Positions 1-7,289 of a stretch of DNA of 12,510 nucleotides are shown piece after piece. The translations under genes and the position numbers were made by a program. Position 1 is the first letter of the stretch, and each line of letters opens with the position of its first letter. The stretch comes from Enterobacterales bacterium (lineage in GTDB: Bacteria > Pseudomonadota > Gammaproteobacteria > Enterobacterales > Succinivibrionaceae), in NCBI GenBank assembly GCA_900768635.1, contig CAAGDP010000154.1:1-12510 (forward strand), given 5' to 3'. The notes under the pieces are model-generated. The model saw only the letters and a list, made by a program, of their open reading frames with translations, did no database searches and was not told the DNA's origin.

Positions 1-366
1 AGTGAACTTTTTTGCTGAGATAGGAAAAAACATGAATTGCACCATGAAAAATGAAAATATTAAAAATAATGTGACAAAAATTTGAGGGATGGTGCAACTA
101 TTCATGCGTAGGCCCTGCACATTTCTCTATCTACGTCCAATTATTTGCAACTGATCATTGCATCAACAATGCATTTAGTAGATGATAAAAAACCGTACTT
201 TAATATTGTGATGACTAATTATTTAAGCCTGACAGGAAAATTTACAAGAACAGATACACTTCATCAGTCATAAGTATATTGCTGAACCTTTTCTAAAATT
301 CAGAACTTATACCCTTTGCAACTATTTCACTTTCAGGCAAAACAGAATAACGGAAGACAATACATA
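1..366. other. Gene-free leader upstream of pmbA
   Basis: AT-rich stretch with no convincing protein gene. It holds the imperfect inverted repeat at 31-106 (separate entry), a 17-codon mini-ORF at 32-85 with an AGGA at 22-25 in front of it, and a short hairpin at 159-173 (TGCAT, loop CAACA, ATGCA). I found no clear -35/-10 pair for pmbA; TATATT at 275-280 is a possible -10 without a good -35. The end of the upstream gene is not visible. Confidence 0.6.
31..106. repeat. Imperfect inverted repeat, 15/18-base arms
   Basis: The left arm at 31-45 (CATGAATTGCACCAT) matches the reverse complement of the right arm at 89-106 (ATGGTGCAACTATTCATG) at all 15 positions, apart from three extra bases in the right arm. 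The arms flank a 43-base AT-rich loop. No T-run follows, so it is not a canonical terminator. It could be a remnant of a small inverted-repeat element, an operator, or a structured leader RNA. The start codon of the 17-codon mini-ORF (32-85) lies in the left arm, so folding would occlude it. Confidence 0.55.
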
Positions 367-1707
367 ATGAATATCGAAGAAAGAATTTATAAAGAGCAAG
401 GTGAATTACTGAAAATTATTGATAAAGCACTGGCATATGCCCAAAAAAACGGCGTGACCCAGGCAGCAGCATCAGTGAGTAAACGTACCGGATTAAAAGT
501 TAAAGTCCGTAATCAGGAAGTGGAAAAGGTTTCTTTCAGTAAAGGTCGTTCCCTAAGTATTGAAGTTTATACCAATCGTTGTTCCGGAAGTTCATATACC
601 AGAGATCTTTCTGAAGATGCGATTATCAGTACTGTAGATGCGGCCATTGCAATTTCCCGCCATACTACCAGGGACGAATATGCAGGTCTTCCGGAAGAGA
701 AGGATATGCAAGATCAGAATGTTGATCTTGATCAGTTTCATCCTCAGGAACCGGATGCAGATAAAATGGCTAATGATGCGCTGTCTTTGGAAAAGATGTC
801 CTTGGCCCATCCACAAATCAAACAGTCCTATGGAGCAAGTTTTGTAAACTCTTACGGTCAACTGATTATTGGCAATACTTACGGAACCAGATTATGCAAA
901 CCCTTTTCCTCTTTCTCGGAAAGTATTAACCTGATTGCTGAAAAAGACGGAAAAATGGAGAACGACGGCGCAGGTCACAGTGCGGTGGATTTTGCCGATC
1001 TGTGGAGTATGGAAAAACTTTCCAGTTGTGCCATTGAAAGAACAATTTCCCGACTTGGTCCGCGCAAACTCCAGACTATGACTTGTCCTGTAATTTTTGA
1101 TAAGAGAGCTGCACCAACGTTACTATCATTCCTTCTGGACGGACTAAATGGCAGAAGTCAGTTTCAAAAAACCACCTTCATCAAAGACTGTCTTGGCACT
1201 AAATTATTTCCTGATTGGATAAATATTGAGGAAAATCCTTATATTCCCAAGAAAATATTCAGTTCCTGTTTTGATATGGATGGAGCCAGAACTACACGAA
1301 AGTTCATTATTAATGGGGGCGTCTGCGAAAGTTATATTCTTGATGCTTATTCTGCCAGACAGCTTAAAATGCAAAATACCGGTAATGCCGGCATGGTTTC
1401 CAATGTAATTGTCTCCAACAGCGGAATTACCAAAGAACAATTACTTAAACAAATGGGCAAAGGGCTGATTGTAACCGAACTTATGGGTTCCGGTTTTGAT
1501 GAAATAACCGGAAAACTGTCAGTAGGAGCCTGCGGTTTCTGGGTTGAAAATGGTGAAATTCAGTATCCGGTGAATGAGATCACCATAGCAGGTGATGTTA
1601 AAGAACTATTCCAGAATATTGTTGCCATTGATGATGATTTTGATCCCCGCTCATCGGTTAAGGTAGGAAATATTCTCATCGACCATATGAAAATTGCCGG
1701 TAAATAG
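367..1707 (+). CDS. pmbA: PmbA/TldE metalloprotease-complex subunit
   Basis: This is the TldE (PmbA) half of the TldD/TldE complex, a cytoplasmic protease. In E. coli it trims leader peptides from modified peptides such as microcin B17 and takes part in CcdA antitoxin turnover. The 446-residue product is close to E. coli PmbA (450). From memory it matches along its whole length: RTISRLGPRKLQTM in the middle, DWINIEENP, then GLIVTELMGSGFDEITG and GFWVENGEIQYPVNEITIAG near the C-terminus, ending in MKIAGK. I see no HExxxH motif, as expected for TldE; the TldD partner carries the metal site and is not in this window. I chose the ATG at 367 because GGAAG lies ten bases upstream (352-356) and it gives the family's usual length. 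An in-frame TTG at 316 would add 17 residues but lacks support. A strong terminator follows, so it is probably transcribed alone. Confidence 0.95.
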   Translation: MNIEERIYKEQGELLKIIDKALAYAQKNGVTQAAASVSKRTGLKVKVRNQEVEKVSFSKGRSLSIEVYTNRCSGSSYTRDLSEDAIISTVDAAIAISRHTTRDEYAGLPEEKDMQDQNVDLDQFHPQEPDADKMANDALSLEKMSLAHPQIKQSYGASFVNSYGQLIIGNTYGTRLCKPFSSFSESINLIAEKDGKMENDGAGHSAVDFADLWSMEKLSSCAIERTISRLGPRKLQTMTCPVIFDKRAAPTLLSFLLDGLNGRSQFQKTTFIKDCLGTKLFPDWINIEENPYIPKKIFSSCFDMDGARTTRKFIINGGVCESYILDAYSARQLKMQNTGNAGMVSNVIVSNSGITKEQLLKQMGKGLIVTELMGSGFDEITGKLSVGACGFWVENGEIQYPVNEITIAGDVKELFQNIVAIDDDFDPRSSVKVGNILIDHMKIAGK

Positions 1708-1711
1708 CAGT

Positions 1712-1777
1712 TGTCTCTTAAATAGAGACATCAAAAGTGCCTGAAGTTTCTCTTTCAAACTTCAGGCACTTTTGCCC
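1712..1777 (+). terminator. Tandem hairpins and terminator after pmbA
   Basis: Two hairpins sit back to back just after the pmbA stop. The first is TGTCTCT (1712-1718), a five-base loop and AGAGACA (1724-1730). The second is a perfect 17-bp inverted repeat, AAAAGTGCCTGAAGTTT (1733-1749) with its complement at 1757-1773 and a seven-base loop. The second ends in TTTT on the + strand and starts with AAAA, so it could stop transcription from both directions. Confidence 0.85.
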
Positions 1778-2068
1778 TAAACTGTTTATATCGTACCTGC
1801 CAATATCAGTTGATTTACCAGTGCATCATACACCACTATTTTCATTGTGTAAGATTCAGATTTGACTATACCTCTTGCCATTCCCGTCTATTGATGCATA
1901 CTTTTATGTGTTAAAATACCTGCGTTAAAATCACAAGCCAACATCATCCGGTTATCATATAAGAATCATCTTGAAATGCAGTTTTTTCTTTGGATAATTA
2001 CCCGGGAAGAATAGAGGCTTGAACTATAGTAAACCTTTTATTTTTTTATTTTCAAAAGGCAAGATACC
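1778..2068. other. Spacer between pmbA terminator and gpmI
   Basis: No protein gene is visible here. The stretch carries the gpmI promoter candidate at 1971-1998. It also holds two copies of GTTAAAAT (1910-1917 and 1924-1931) set 14 bases apart. The first overlaps an extended -10-like TGTTAAAAT (1909-1917), with TTGATG at 1891-1896 as a poorly spaced -35. A T-rich run at 2038-2052 lies just before the gpmI ribosome binding site. Confidence 0.5.
1971..1998 (+). promoter_or_regulatory. Sigma70-type promoter for gpmI-envC-panM
   Basis: TTGAAA at 1971-1976 and GATAAT at 1993-1998 are 16 bases apart, with TG directly before the -10. This predicts a start near 2005 and a leader of about 64 bases before the gpmI ATG. 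It is the best -35/-10 pair in this spacer. Confidence 0.55.
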
Positions 2069-3607
2069 ATGTCAGAACCAAAAAAAACCTTAGCTCTTAT
2101 TATTATGGACGGTTGGGGTTACAATCCTGAAAATCAGTTTAATGCCGTAGCAAACGCAAAAACTCCTAACCTGGATAAACTTTCCCAGGAATATGCACAT
2201 ACCCTTATTTCCGCTTCTGGTCTGGACGTAGGTCTCCCTGATGGTCAGATGGGTAATTCAGAAGTTGGTCATACCAACATTGGTGCAGGTCGTGTTGTAT
2301 ATCAGGAATTGACCAGAGTTACCAAAGCAATTCAGGATGGTGATTTTTTCACCAACGAAGTGCTCTGTGCCGCTATTGATAAGGCTGTTAAGGCTGGAAA
2401 GGCTGTTCACTTAATGGGACTTATGTCTCCTGGCGGAGTTCACAGCCATGAAGATCATATTGAAGCTGCTATTAAACTGGCCGCTCAGCGTGGTGCAAAG
2501 GAAATTTATTTCCATGCATTTCTGGATGGTCGTGACGTTCCTCCTCGTTCTGCTCAGGCTTCTATCGACAAATTCGACAAGCTCTTCCAAAGTCTTGGAG
2601 TAGGAAGAATTGCTTCTATGATCGGACGTTACTTTGCTATGGACAGAGATAACAGATGGGATCGGGTTCAGTGTTGTTATGATCTGTTAACCCTTGGCAA
2701 GTCTGAATTTGCTCCATTTGCTAACGCAACTGCAGCTCTGGAAGCAGCTTATGCCAGAAATGAAAATGATGAATTTGTCAAAGCATCAGTTATTGGCAGT
2801 GAAGCAGCAACAGTAAATGACGGCGACGCTCTGATATTTATGAACTTCCGCGCCGACAGAGCCCGTGAAATATCCAGATCCTTTGTAAATAAGGATTTTG
2901 ACAGTTTCACCAGAACAAAGCACCCTGCACTTGCTGATTTTGTAATGTTAACTCAATATGCTGCTGATATTCATACCGCCTGTGCCTATCCGCCAGAAAG
3001 TCTGGTAAATACTCTTGGTGAATGGCTGTCATCTCACGGCAAAACTCAGTTACGAATTTCCGAAACAGAAAAATATGCTCACGTAACCTTCTTCTTTAAC
3101 GGTGGTGTTGAAGCTGTATTCGACGGTGAAGATCGTATTCTGGTTAACAGTCCTAAAGTTGCAACTTATGATCTCCAGCCGGAAATGAGTTCCACCGAAC
3201 TTACCGACAAGCTTTGTGCTGCAATAGAATCCGGTAAGTATGATGTAGTGATCTGCAACTATCCAAATGGCGATATGGTTGGTCACACCGGTATTTATGA
3301 AGCTGCTGTAAAAGCCTGCGAAGCAGTTGACTACAGTATTGGCCGGGTTGTGGAATCTCTTAAGAAGGTAAATGGTGAATGTCTGATCACTGCCGACCAC
3401 GGCAACGCAGAGCGTATGAAGGATCTTACCACCGGGGTTCCTTATACAGCCCATACTAACCTGCCAGTGCCTCTTATCTATGTAGGTCGCAAGGCTGAAG
3501 CCCGTGAAGGCGGCAAACTTTCTGATCTTGCACCTTCTATGCTCTATCTCCTTGGAATGGATATTCCAAAGGAAATGACCGGCAAGCCAATCTTTACTCT
3601 TAAGTAA
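2069..3607 (+). CDS. gpmI: Cofactor-independent phosphoglycerate mutase GpmI
   Basis: 2,3-bisphosphoglycerate-independent phosphoglycerate mutase converts 3-phosphoglycerate to 2-phosphoglycerate in the cytoplasm during glycolysis and gluconeogenesis, using metal ions and a phosphoserine intermediate. The 512-residue product matches E. coli GpmI (514). Visible motifs are IIMDGWG at 11-17 (metal ligand D14), GNSEVGH at 62-68 with catalytic Ser64, HAFLDGRDVPP, MNFRADRARE, NYPNGDMVGHTG, and TADHGNAERM with metal ligands D443 and H444. The ATG at 2069 is preceded by AAAAGG at 2054-2059. envC starts 24 bases after its stop, the same gene order as in E. coli, so the two are probably one transcript. 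Confidence 0.97.
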   Translation: MSEPKKTLALIIMDGWGYNPENQFNAVANAKTPNLDKLSQEYAHTLISASGLDVGLPDGQMGNSEVGHTNIGAGRVVYQELTRVTKAIQDGDFFTNEVLCAAIDKAVKAGKAVHLMGLMSPGGVHSHEDHIEAAIKLAAQRGAKEIYFHAFLDGRDVPPRSAQASIDKFDKLFQSLGVGRIASMIGRYFAMDRDNRWDRVQCCYDLLTLGKSEFAPFANATAALEAAYARNENDEFVKASVIGSEAATVNDGDALIFMNFRADRAREISRSFVNKDFDSFTRTKHPALADFVMLTQYAADIHTACAYPPESLVNTLGEWLSSHGKTQLRISETEKYAHVTFFFNGGVEAVFDGEDRILVNSPKVATYDLQPEMSSTELTDKLCAAIESGKYDVVICNYPNGDMVGHTGIYEAAVKACEAVDYSIGRVVESLKKVNGECLITADHGNAERMKDLTTGVPYTAHTNLPVPLIYVGRKAEAREGGKLSDLAPSMLYLLGMDIPKEMTGKPIFTLK

Positions 3608-3631
3608 GATGAACTTGTTTAAAGGTGGCAA

Positions 3632-4891
3632 ATGATGTTTATTCACTTTGTGATGAATAAACTGACCGGCGTCTTGGCTATGACAATGCTGAGCGCCGTG
3701 TTTTTCCTTTTTTCCTCATCTGCCTCTGCAACCGGAAAGTCAGAGCTGGAGAAGGTTCAACACGAAATTAAAAATCATCAAAAGGTAATTCAGGAAAAGC
3801 AGGATAATCTGGAGGCACTGCAGAAACAGCTGGCCAAAGATGAAAAAGAATTCAACAACATCAATAAAAAATTAAAAAACACCAAACAGAAGCTCCGCAA
3901 CTCAAAGGAAAAACTTAATAAACTGTTAGAACAGCAACAGAAACTTCTTAAGGAAAAAAATCAGCAGCTTGATCAGTTGTCAAAGCAAATTACGGAAGCT
4001 TATAAAATTGGTTCATCAGATTACCTTAAAATAATTCTCAATCAGGAAGATCCCAATACCATCGGCAGAACTCTGGAATACCATGCCTATATCAATCGGG
4101 CCAGAATCAAAGCCATACAGAATATTGAAAGTCTCATCAGCGAACTTTCCAAAAATCAGCAGAGTATTGAATCCAATAATCAGGAACTTAATCGTCTGGT
4201 TGAAAATCATCATAACGAAGCGCAAATACTCCATCTGAGGAAGACTCAGAAAGAAAAAACCGCAGAATCAATCAAACTGAATTTAAAGCGGGAAGAACAG
4301 AAACTTCTTAAACTGAAAGATACCGAAAAACGATTGTTGCAGGAAATTGCTCAGAATCAAAAACGCATTGAAGAAGAAAATCGTCGTAAGGAACAGGAAG
4401 AAATAGCTCAGGCAAAAGCAAAGGCGGACAAGGAAGGCACGTCTACCAAGGAAGCCGAGGAAAAAGCTCTGGCCCGCCTGCAAAGCGGACATCTTAAGGG
4501 GTTATTACCTTCCAAAGGAAAATTACCTTGGCCGTTAAATGGAAAAATTATAAAACGATTTGGCGATTCCCGGGCCGGTGAACTGACCTGGACAGGTATT
4601 CTTATCAAACCAAATGCACCACAGGTAACCAGCATTGCCGACGGCAATGTGGTTATGGCAGGACCTCTTGACGGCTATGGAATAATAATAGTGGTAGATC
4701 ATGGCGATGGTTACTGGTCCTTATACGGGAATAACCGCTCCGTCGCAAGATCTGTAGGTGATCGGGTTAAAAAAGGTGATATTCTTGGTTATTACAACCA
4801 GAATTCTTCTTTACTTGAATCATCACTGTACTTCGAAATTCGTCACAAGGGTAAACCATTAAACCCGGAAAAATGGCTACGCAGGAAATAG
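3632..4891 (+). CDS. envC: EnvC-type murein hydrolase activator
   Basis: EnvC is a periplasmic activator of the amidases AmiA and AmiB, which split septal peptidoglycan during cell separation; FtsEX recruits it. The 419-residue product begins with a signal peptide, hydrophobic at about residues 11-30 with likely cleavage after SSSASA (A33). A long Lys/Glu/Gln-rich coiled coil follows (about 36-285), then a LytM/M23 domain (about 298-417). That domain is degenerate: GELTWTGILI (316-325) lacks the first zinc-binding His and Asp, and SSLYFEIR (397-404) lacks the HxH, just as in E. coli EnvC. It is therefore an activator and not an active peptidase. Two ATGs open the frame; the AGGTGG at 3623-3628 is better spaced for the second (3635). 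panM follows after 27 bases. Confidence 0.93.
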   Translation: MMFIHFVMNKLTGVLAMTMLSAVFFLFSSSASATGKSELEKVQHEIKNHQKVIQEKQDNLEALQKQLAKDEKEFNNINKKLKNTKQKLRNSKEKLNKLLEQQQKLLKEKNQQLDQLSKQITEAYKIGSSDYLKIILNQEDPNTIGRTLEYHAYINRARIKAIQNIESLISELSKNQQSIESNNQELNRLVENHHNEAQILHLRKTQKEKTAESIKLNLKREEQKLLKLKDTEKRLLQEIAQNQKRIEEENRRKEQEEIAQAKAKADKEGTSTKEAEEKALARLQSGHLKGLLPSKGKLPWPLNGKIIKRFGDSRAGELTWTGILIKPNAPQVTSIADGNVVMAGPLDGYGIIIVVDHGDGYWSLYGNNRSVARSVGDRVKKGDILGYYNQNSSLLESSLYFEIRHKGKPLNPEKWLRRK

Positions 4892-4918
4892 TGCAATTAA
4901 TACGTTGAGTTGAAAGGT

Positions 4919-5290
4919 ATGAGACTGACAGTTTTCAGTTTGTCTGATCTGGATACAGATCAGTATAAAAAAAGTATTAATCGTGTTCTTAACGGTTGTT
5001 CGTTATCCCCTGATCCTCTTAGAAAAACTTACGCTGCAGTTTTCAACGGCTCAGTTCTGGCCATAATGTCAGCAAAGGGGGATTGTATTGATTACTTCAA
5101 TGTTCTTGAAGTAACTCGTAACCGGGGCGTAGGCTCCTACCTCCTAAAGGAAGCATGCAACAATCTGCTAAAAGAGTACCGTCAGTTGATTTTGTCTCCT
5201 GACCTGTCGGCTGTTACTGATTTTGTATCCTTTGCTGAAAAATACGGCTTTGACAACGGAACACTCACCCGGCCAATTAAGCTTCTGTGA
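4919..5290 (+). CDS. panM: PanM/PanZ-type GNAT protein, PanD maturation factor
   Basis: This is a 123-residue single-domain GNAT-fold protein. From memory it resembles E. coli PanM (PanZ, YhhK; 127 residues), which binds acetyl-CoA and the pro-enzyme of aspartate decarboxylase PanD. There it promotes self-cleavage to the active enzyme and couples beta-alanine/CoA synthesis to acetyl-CoA level. Matching features are the MRLT start, TYAAVFNGSVLA (37-48), and EVTRNRGVGSYLL (64-76), whose R67-x-x-G70-x-G72 is the acetyl-CoA pyrophosphate loop. The ATG at 4919 was chosen by homology; a TTG at 4910 would add three residues. The SD is poor: GAG at 4907-4909, or AAAGG lying too close. Its position in the gpmI-envC operon is unusual and no panD is in the window. 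A generic GNAT acetyltransferase is the alternative. Confidence 0.75.
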   Translation: MRLTVFSLSDLDTDQYKKSINRVLNGCSLSPDPLRKTYAAVFNGSVLAIMSAKGDCIDYFNVLEVTRNRGVGSYLLKEACNNLLKEYRQLILSPDLSAVTDFVSFAEKYGFDNGTLTRPIKLL

Positions 5291-5326
5291 AAATTTCATC
5301 TGCAGATGATGATTTTACTGTCACAG
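5285..5326 (+). terminator. Palindrome-containing hairpin after panM, possible terminator
   Basis: CTGTGA at 5285-5290, overlapping the panM stop, pairs with TCACAG at 5321-5326. Between them is a perfect 14-base palindrome, TCATCTGCAGATGA (5296-5309), flanked by AAAA/TTTT (TTTT at 5313-5316). It could end the gpmI-envC-panM transcript, but the T-run is short. It could equally be a protein-binding palindrome. Confidence 0.35.
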
Positions 5327-5374
5327 TAATAGCATATTTCCTGTAATTCTCAGTATGTCCGGGAAAAAGCAGAC

Positions 5375-5467
5375 AACATAAAAGAACATAGGAACATAAA
5401 CTGCAGGTAAGCAAAGTCATCCTCATTCTTCTACAATAAAGCAAAAGAATGAACAGGAACTCATTCT
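5375..5467. repeat. Short direct and inverted repeats upstream of TIR gene
   Basis: AACATA occurs three times at 5375-5380, 5385-5390 and 5393-5398, with start-to-start steps of 10 and 8 bases. Further on, TCATTCTT (5423-5430) is inverted at 5445-5452 (AAGAATGA), and TCATTCT recurs at 5461-5467. The middle copy can pair with either neighbour, giving two mutually exclusive stems with 14- and 8-base loops. As DNA, these are three half-sites in alternating orientation just upstream of a candidate -10 box, so an operator is possible. Function is inference. Confidence 0.4.
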
Positions 5468-5502
5468 AATTAAAATTATAAGTTTTTACCCACCTGAAAG
5501 GT

Positions 5503-5508
5503 TATAAT
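5503..5508 (+). promoter_or_regulatory. Candidate -10 box for the TIR gene
   Basis: A perfect TATAAT lies at 5503-5508, about 75 bases upstream of the TIR-gene start. No good -35 is present at the usual distance; the region is T-rich (TTTTTA at 5483-5488). This would fit an activator-dependent or weak promoter. A second -10-like TATACT lies at 5534-5539. Confidence 0.35.
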
Positions 5509-5583
5509 AATAGAACGGCAACAGAGATATCTGTATACTTATACAAATTTGTTTCTGCATAAGATTTAAGGTCACTGTTTAAA

Positions 5584-7167
5584 ATGAGTGAAAAGAGCGA
5601 AAAAGAAATATTCATCTCGCACTCCAGCAAGGATAACGATGCTGTACGCAAGATTTATGAAGCGCTCGCCAAAAATGGAATTTCCTGCTGGCTCGATCTC
5701 CATGACATTCCGCCGGACGGAGGTGTTTTTGCAGGACAGATTACTCAGGGTATTAACCAGGCAAAGTCATTTCTCCTGGTTTTGTCCAGAGCATCAAATC
5801 AATCACCTCATGTACTTAATGAGGTGAACCTTGCTTTCAATCGCAGACTGCCTTTCATAATTTATAACATTGATCTGCCGGAAAGTGAGTTTTCAGACGA
5901 CCTTAAGTATTATCTGGCTAACAAGCAGTTTATTAAAGTCTCCTCACTGGGAGAGCCTAAGGCTCTGCAGCTGATGCTGCAGGTGGCAATTAAACATCTT
6001 AACGGACTCCCTTCTGTACATTCCGCAATACCGATTTCCCCGGTAATAGAGGCCCCGGTTAAAAAGCCCAGCCCACTCCGATCAGTTTTTCTCTTCATAA
6101 TTATGCTTTGTCTGCTCTTTTATGCAGTATTTAAAGAAGAGATTAACAACATGATCAATGCAGAAATGTATCATGCAGTAACTTTCAAAGCAGGCGATCT
6201 GCTGTCACTTGGTACCTACCATCAGGAGCCGCTTATCTGGGTTTATGCAGGAGGAACTGACGGATTTAGCAGATCATCCAAGTTCATATCACGTAATCTG
6301 ATTGCCGCCAAACCTTTTAATGTGGCAAGAAGTGGTCACTATCAGACAGATAAATCCGGAAATAAAGATATAATCCAACCGGAAATGACCATAATGAATC
6401 GCCTTAATCTTTATAGTCACAGACAGCTTACAGAAATGTACGGATCTTCCGACTACGCAAACTCTACCTTAAGATTATGGCTTAATTCACCGGAAAAGAG
6501 CATATCTTATCCCGGCCAGACACCTAATCAGGAAAATATTAACACTGTTGATGCAAACAGGTATCTCACCCCGTCAAATCTTGAAAACCTGAATGAAGGA
6601 GGATTCCTTCAGGAATTTTCCAAATCGGATTTAAAAATGCTGAAAAAAGCCACCTCCAGATATCCGGTTACTACTGAAAATCTGAGTAAAGCTGATAACC
6701 GGGGAGATCGGATTGCACGCATCTGGAGATCTATAAAACTGTTCCAGGAGACGGATACTATTCAGGAAAACAACCTGCCGCTTATGCTCAACAAGTACCA
6801 GGGACTGGATCAGCGTAATTTCTATTATCGGGATATTCAGGAATATGTATCAATCCCGTCTCTGGATGAAGTAGTTCAGATTTATCAGAATCCGGCACTG
6901 GATCTGCAATATCAGATAGAGGACAGCGATGATGATATGGACAAAAATACCGAGCACAGCTGGTGGACTAGAACTGCCTGCGGATATATGCCTTATACCA
7001 TCTGCACCATTCAACCATCACCTACCATCAAACAGGATCTTATGGTAGTTCCGGCGACAGTATCAAATCTTATTCCTGTTCGCCCTGCTATCACCATAGA
7101 TGTTTCCAAAATCGAATGTATCGGTAAGGGAACCTTGACAACTCCATATACCTGCCGAAAAAAATAA
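5584..7167 (+). CDS. Membrane-anchored TIR protein with C-terminal DUF6273-like domain
   Basis: The 527-residue product has three parts. (1) An N-terminal TIR domain, about 7-135: KEIFISHSSKDND (7-19), GISCWLDLHDIPPDG (32-46), and SPHVLNEVNLAF (74-85), where E80 sits at the position of the catalytic Glu of NAD-cleaving TIR domains. (2) A Pro-rich linker and one hydrophobic segment, about 167-183, preceded by K160, K161 and R166, which predicts a cytoplasmic TIR and an outside C-terminus. (3) A large C-terminal domain, about 200-515, resembling DUF6273: AGDLLSLGTY then PLIWV (203-220), STLRLWLNS (294-302), SLDEVVQIY, SWWTRTAC (459-466) and IPVRPAITID (497-506). No signal peptide precedes the TIR domain. 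The ATG at 5584 follows AAGG at 5568-5571. It appears monocistronic, between panM and convergent nfuA. TIR domains serve in NAD hydrolysis, cyclic ADP-ribose signalling or protein interaction; which applies here is unknown. The DUF6273 call is from memory of the domain's motif pattern. Confidence 0.8.
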   Translation: MSEKSEKEIFISHSSKDNDAVRKIYEALAKNGISCWLDLHDIPPDGGVFAGQITQGINQAKSFLLVLSRASNQSPHVLNEVNLAFNRRLPFIIYNIDLPESEFSDDLKYYLANKQFIKVSSLGEPKALQLMLQVAIKHLNGLPSVHSAIPISPVIEAPVKKPSPLRSVFLFIIMLCLLFYAVFKEEINNMINAEMYHAVTFKAGDLLSLGTYHQEPLIWVYAGGTDGFSRSSKFISRNLIAAKPFNVARSGHYQTDKSGNKDIIQPEMTIMNRLNLYSHRQLTEMYGSSDYANSTLRLWLNSPEKSISYPGQTPNQENINTVDANRYLTPSNLENLNEGGFLQEFSKSDLKMLKKATSRYPVTTENLSKADNRGDRIARIWRSIKLFQETDTIQENNLPLMLNKYQGLDQRNFYYRDIQEYVSIPSLDEVVQIYQNPALDLQYQIEDSDDDMDKNTEHSWWTRTACGYMPYTICTIQPSPTIKQDLMVVPATVSNLIPVRPAITIDVSKIECIGKGTLTTPYTCRKK

Positions 7168-7289
7168 GGATCTTCTGAAGTAGACTGCTGCTGTTTTCTG
7201 CTGTAAAGCTTTGGAATGACAACACCGGCCGGCCATACTATTCCGGATCCGACCGGCTATTCAGGAAACGATAAGTTAAAACCTGTTTT
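7168..7289. other. Convergent spacer between TIR gene and nfuA
   Basis: It contains an 8-base palindrome GGCCGGCC (7227-7234) in a locally GC-rich patch. A weak stem forms between GCCGG (7228-7232) and CCGGC (7253-7257). CAGG...CCTG then leads into TTTTTT at 7285-7290. No canonical strong terminator was found on either strand, though both converging genes need one here. Confidence 0.35.

Noticed and set aside
316..366. Upstream TTG start extending PmbA by 17 residues
   Set aside because: The added residues do not resemble the family N-terminus, and the ATG at 367 has a well-spaced GGAAG.
3050..3646. A 198-codon - strand open frame opposite the 3' end of gpmI
   Set aside because: It lies antisense to the conserved C-terminal half of GpmI, has no recognisable domain or ribosome site, and its length follows from the codon pattern of the sense gene.
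3632..4891. Active M23 zinc endopeptidase
   Set aside because: The zinc ligands are absent from both motifs (GELTWTGILI and SSLYFEIR), the pattern of the non-catalytic activator EnvC.
5584..7167. TIR gene as part of a multi-gene defence system such as Thoeris
   Set aside because: The neighbours are panM and nfuA, both housekeeping; no ThsA-like, SLOG, STING or argonaute partner is in the window.
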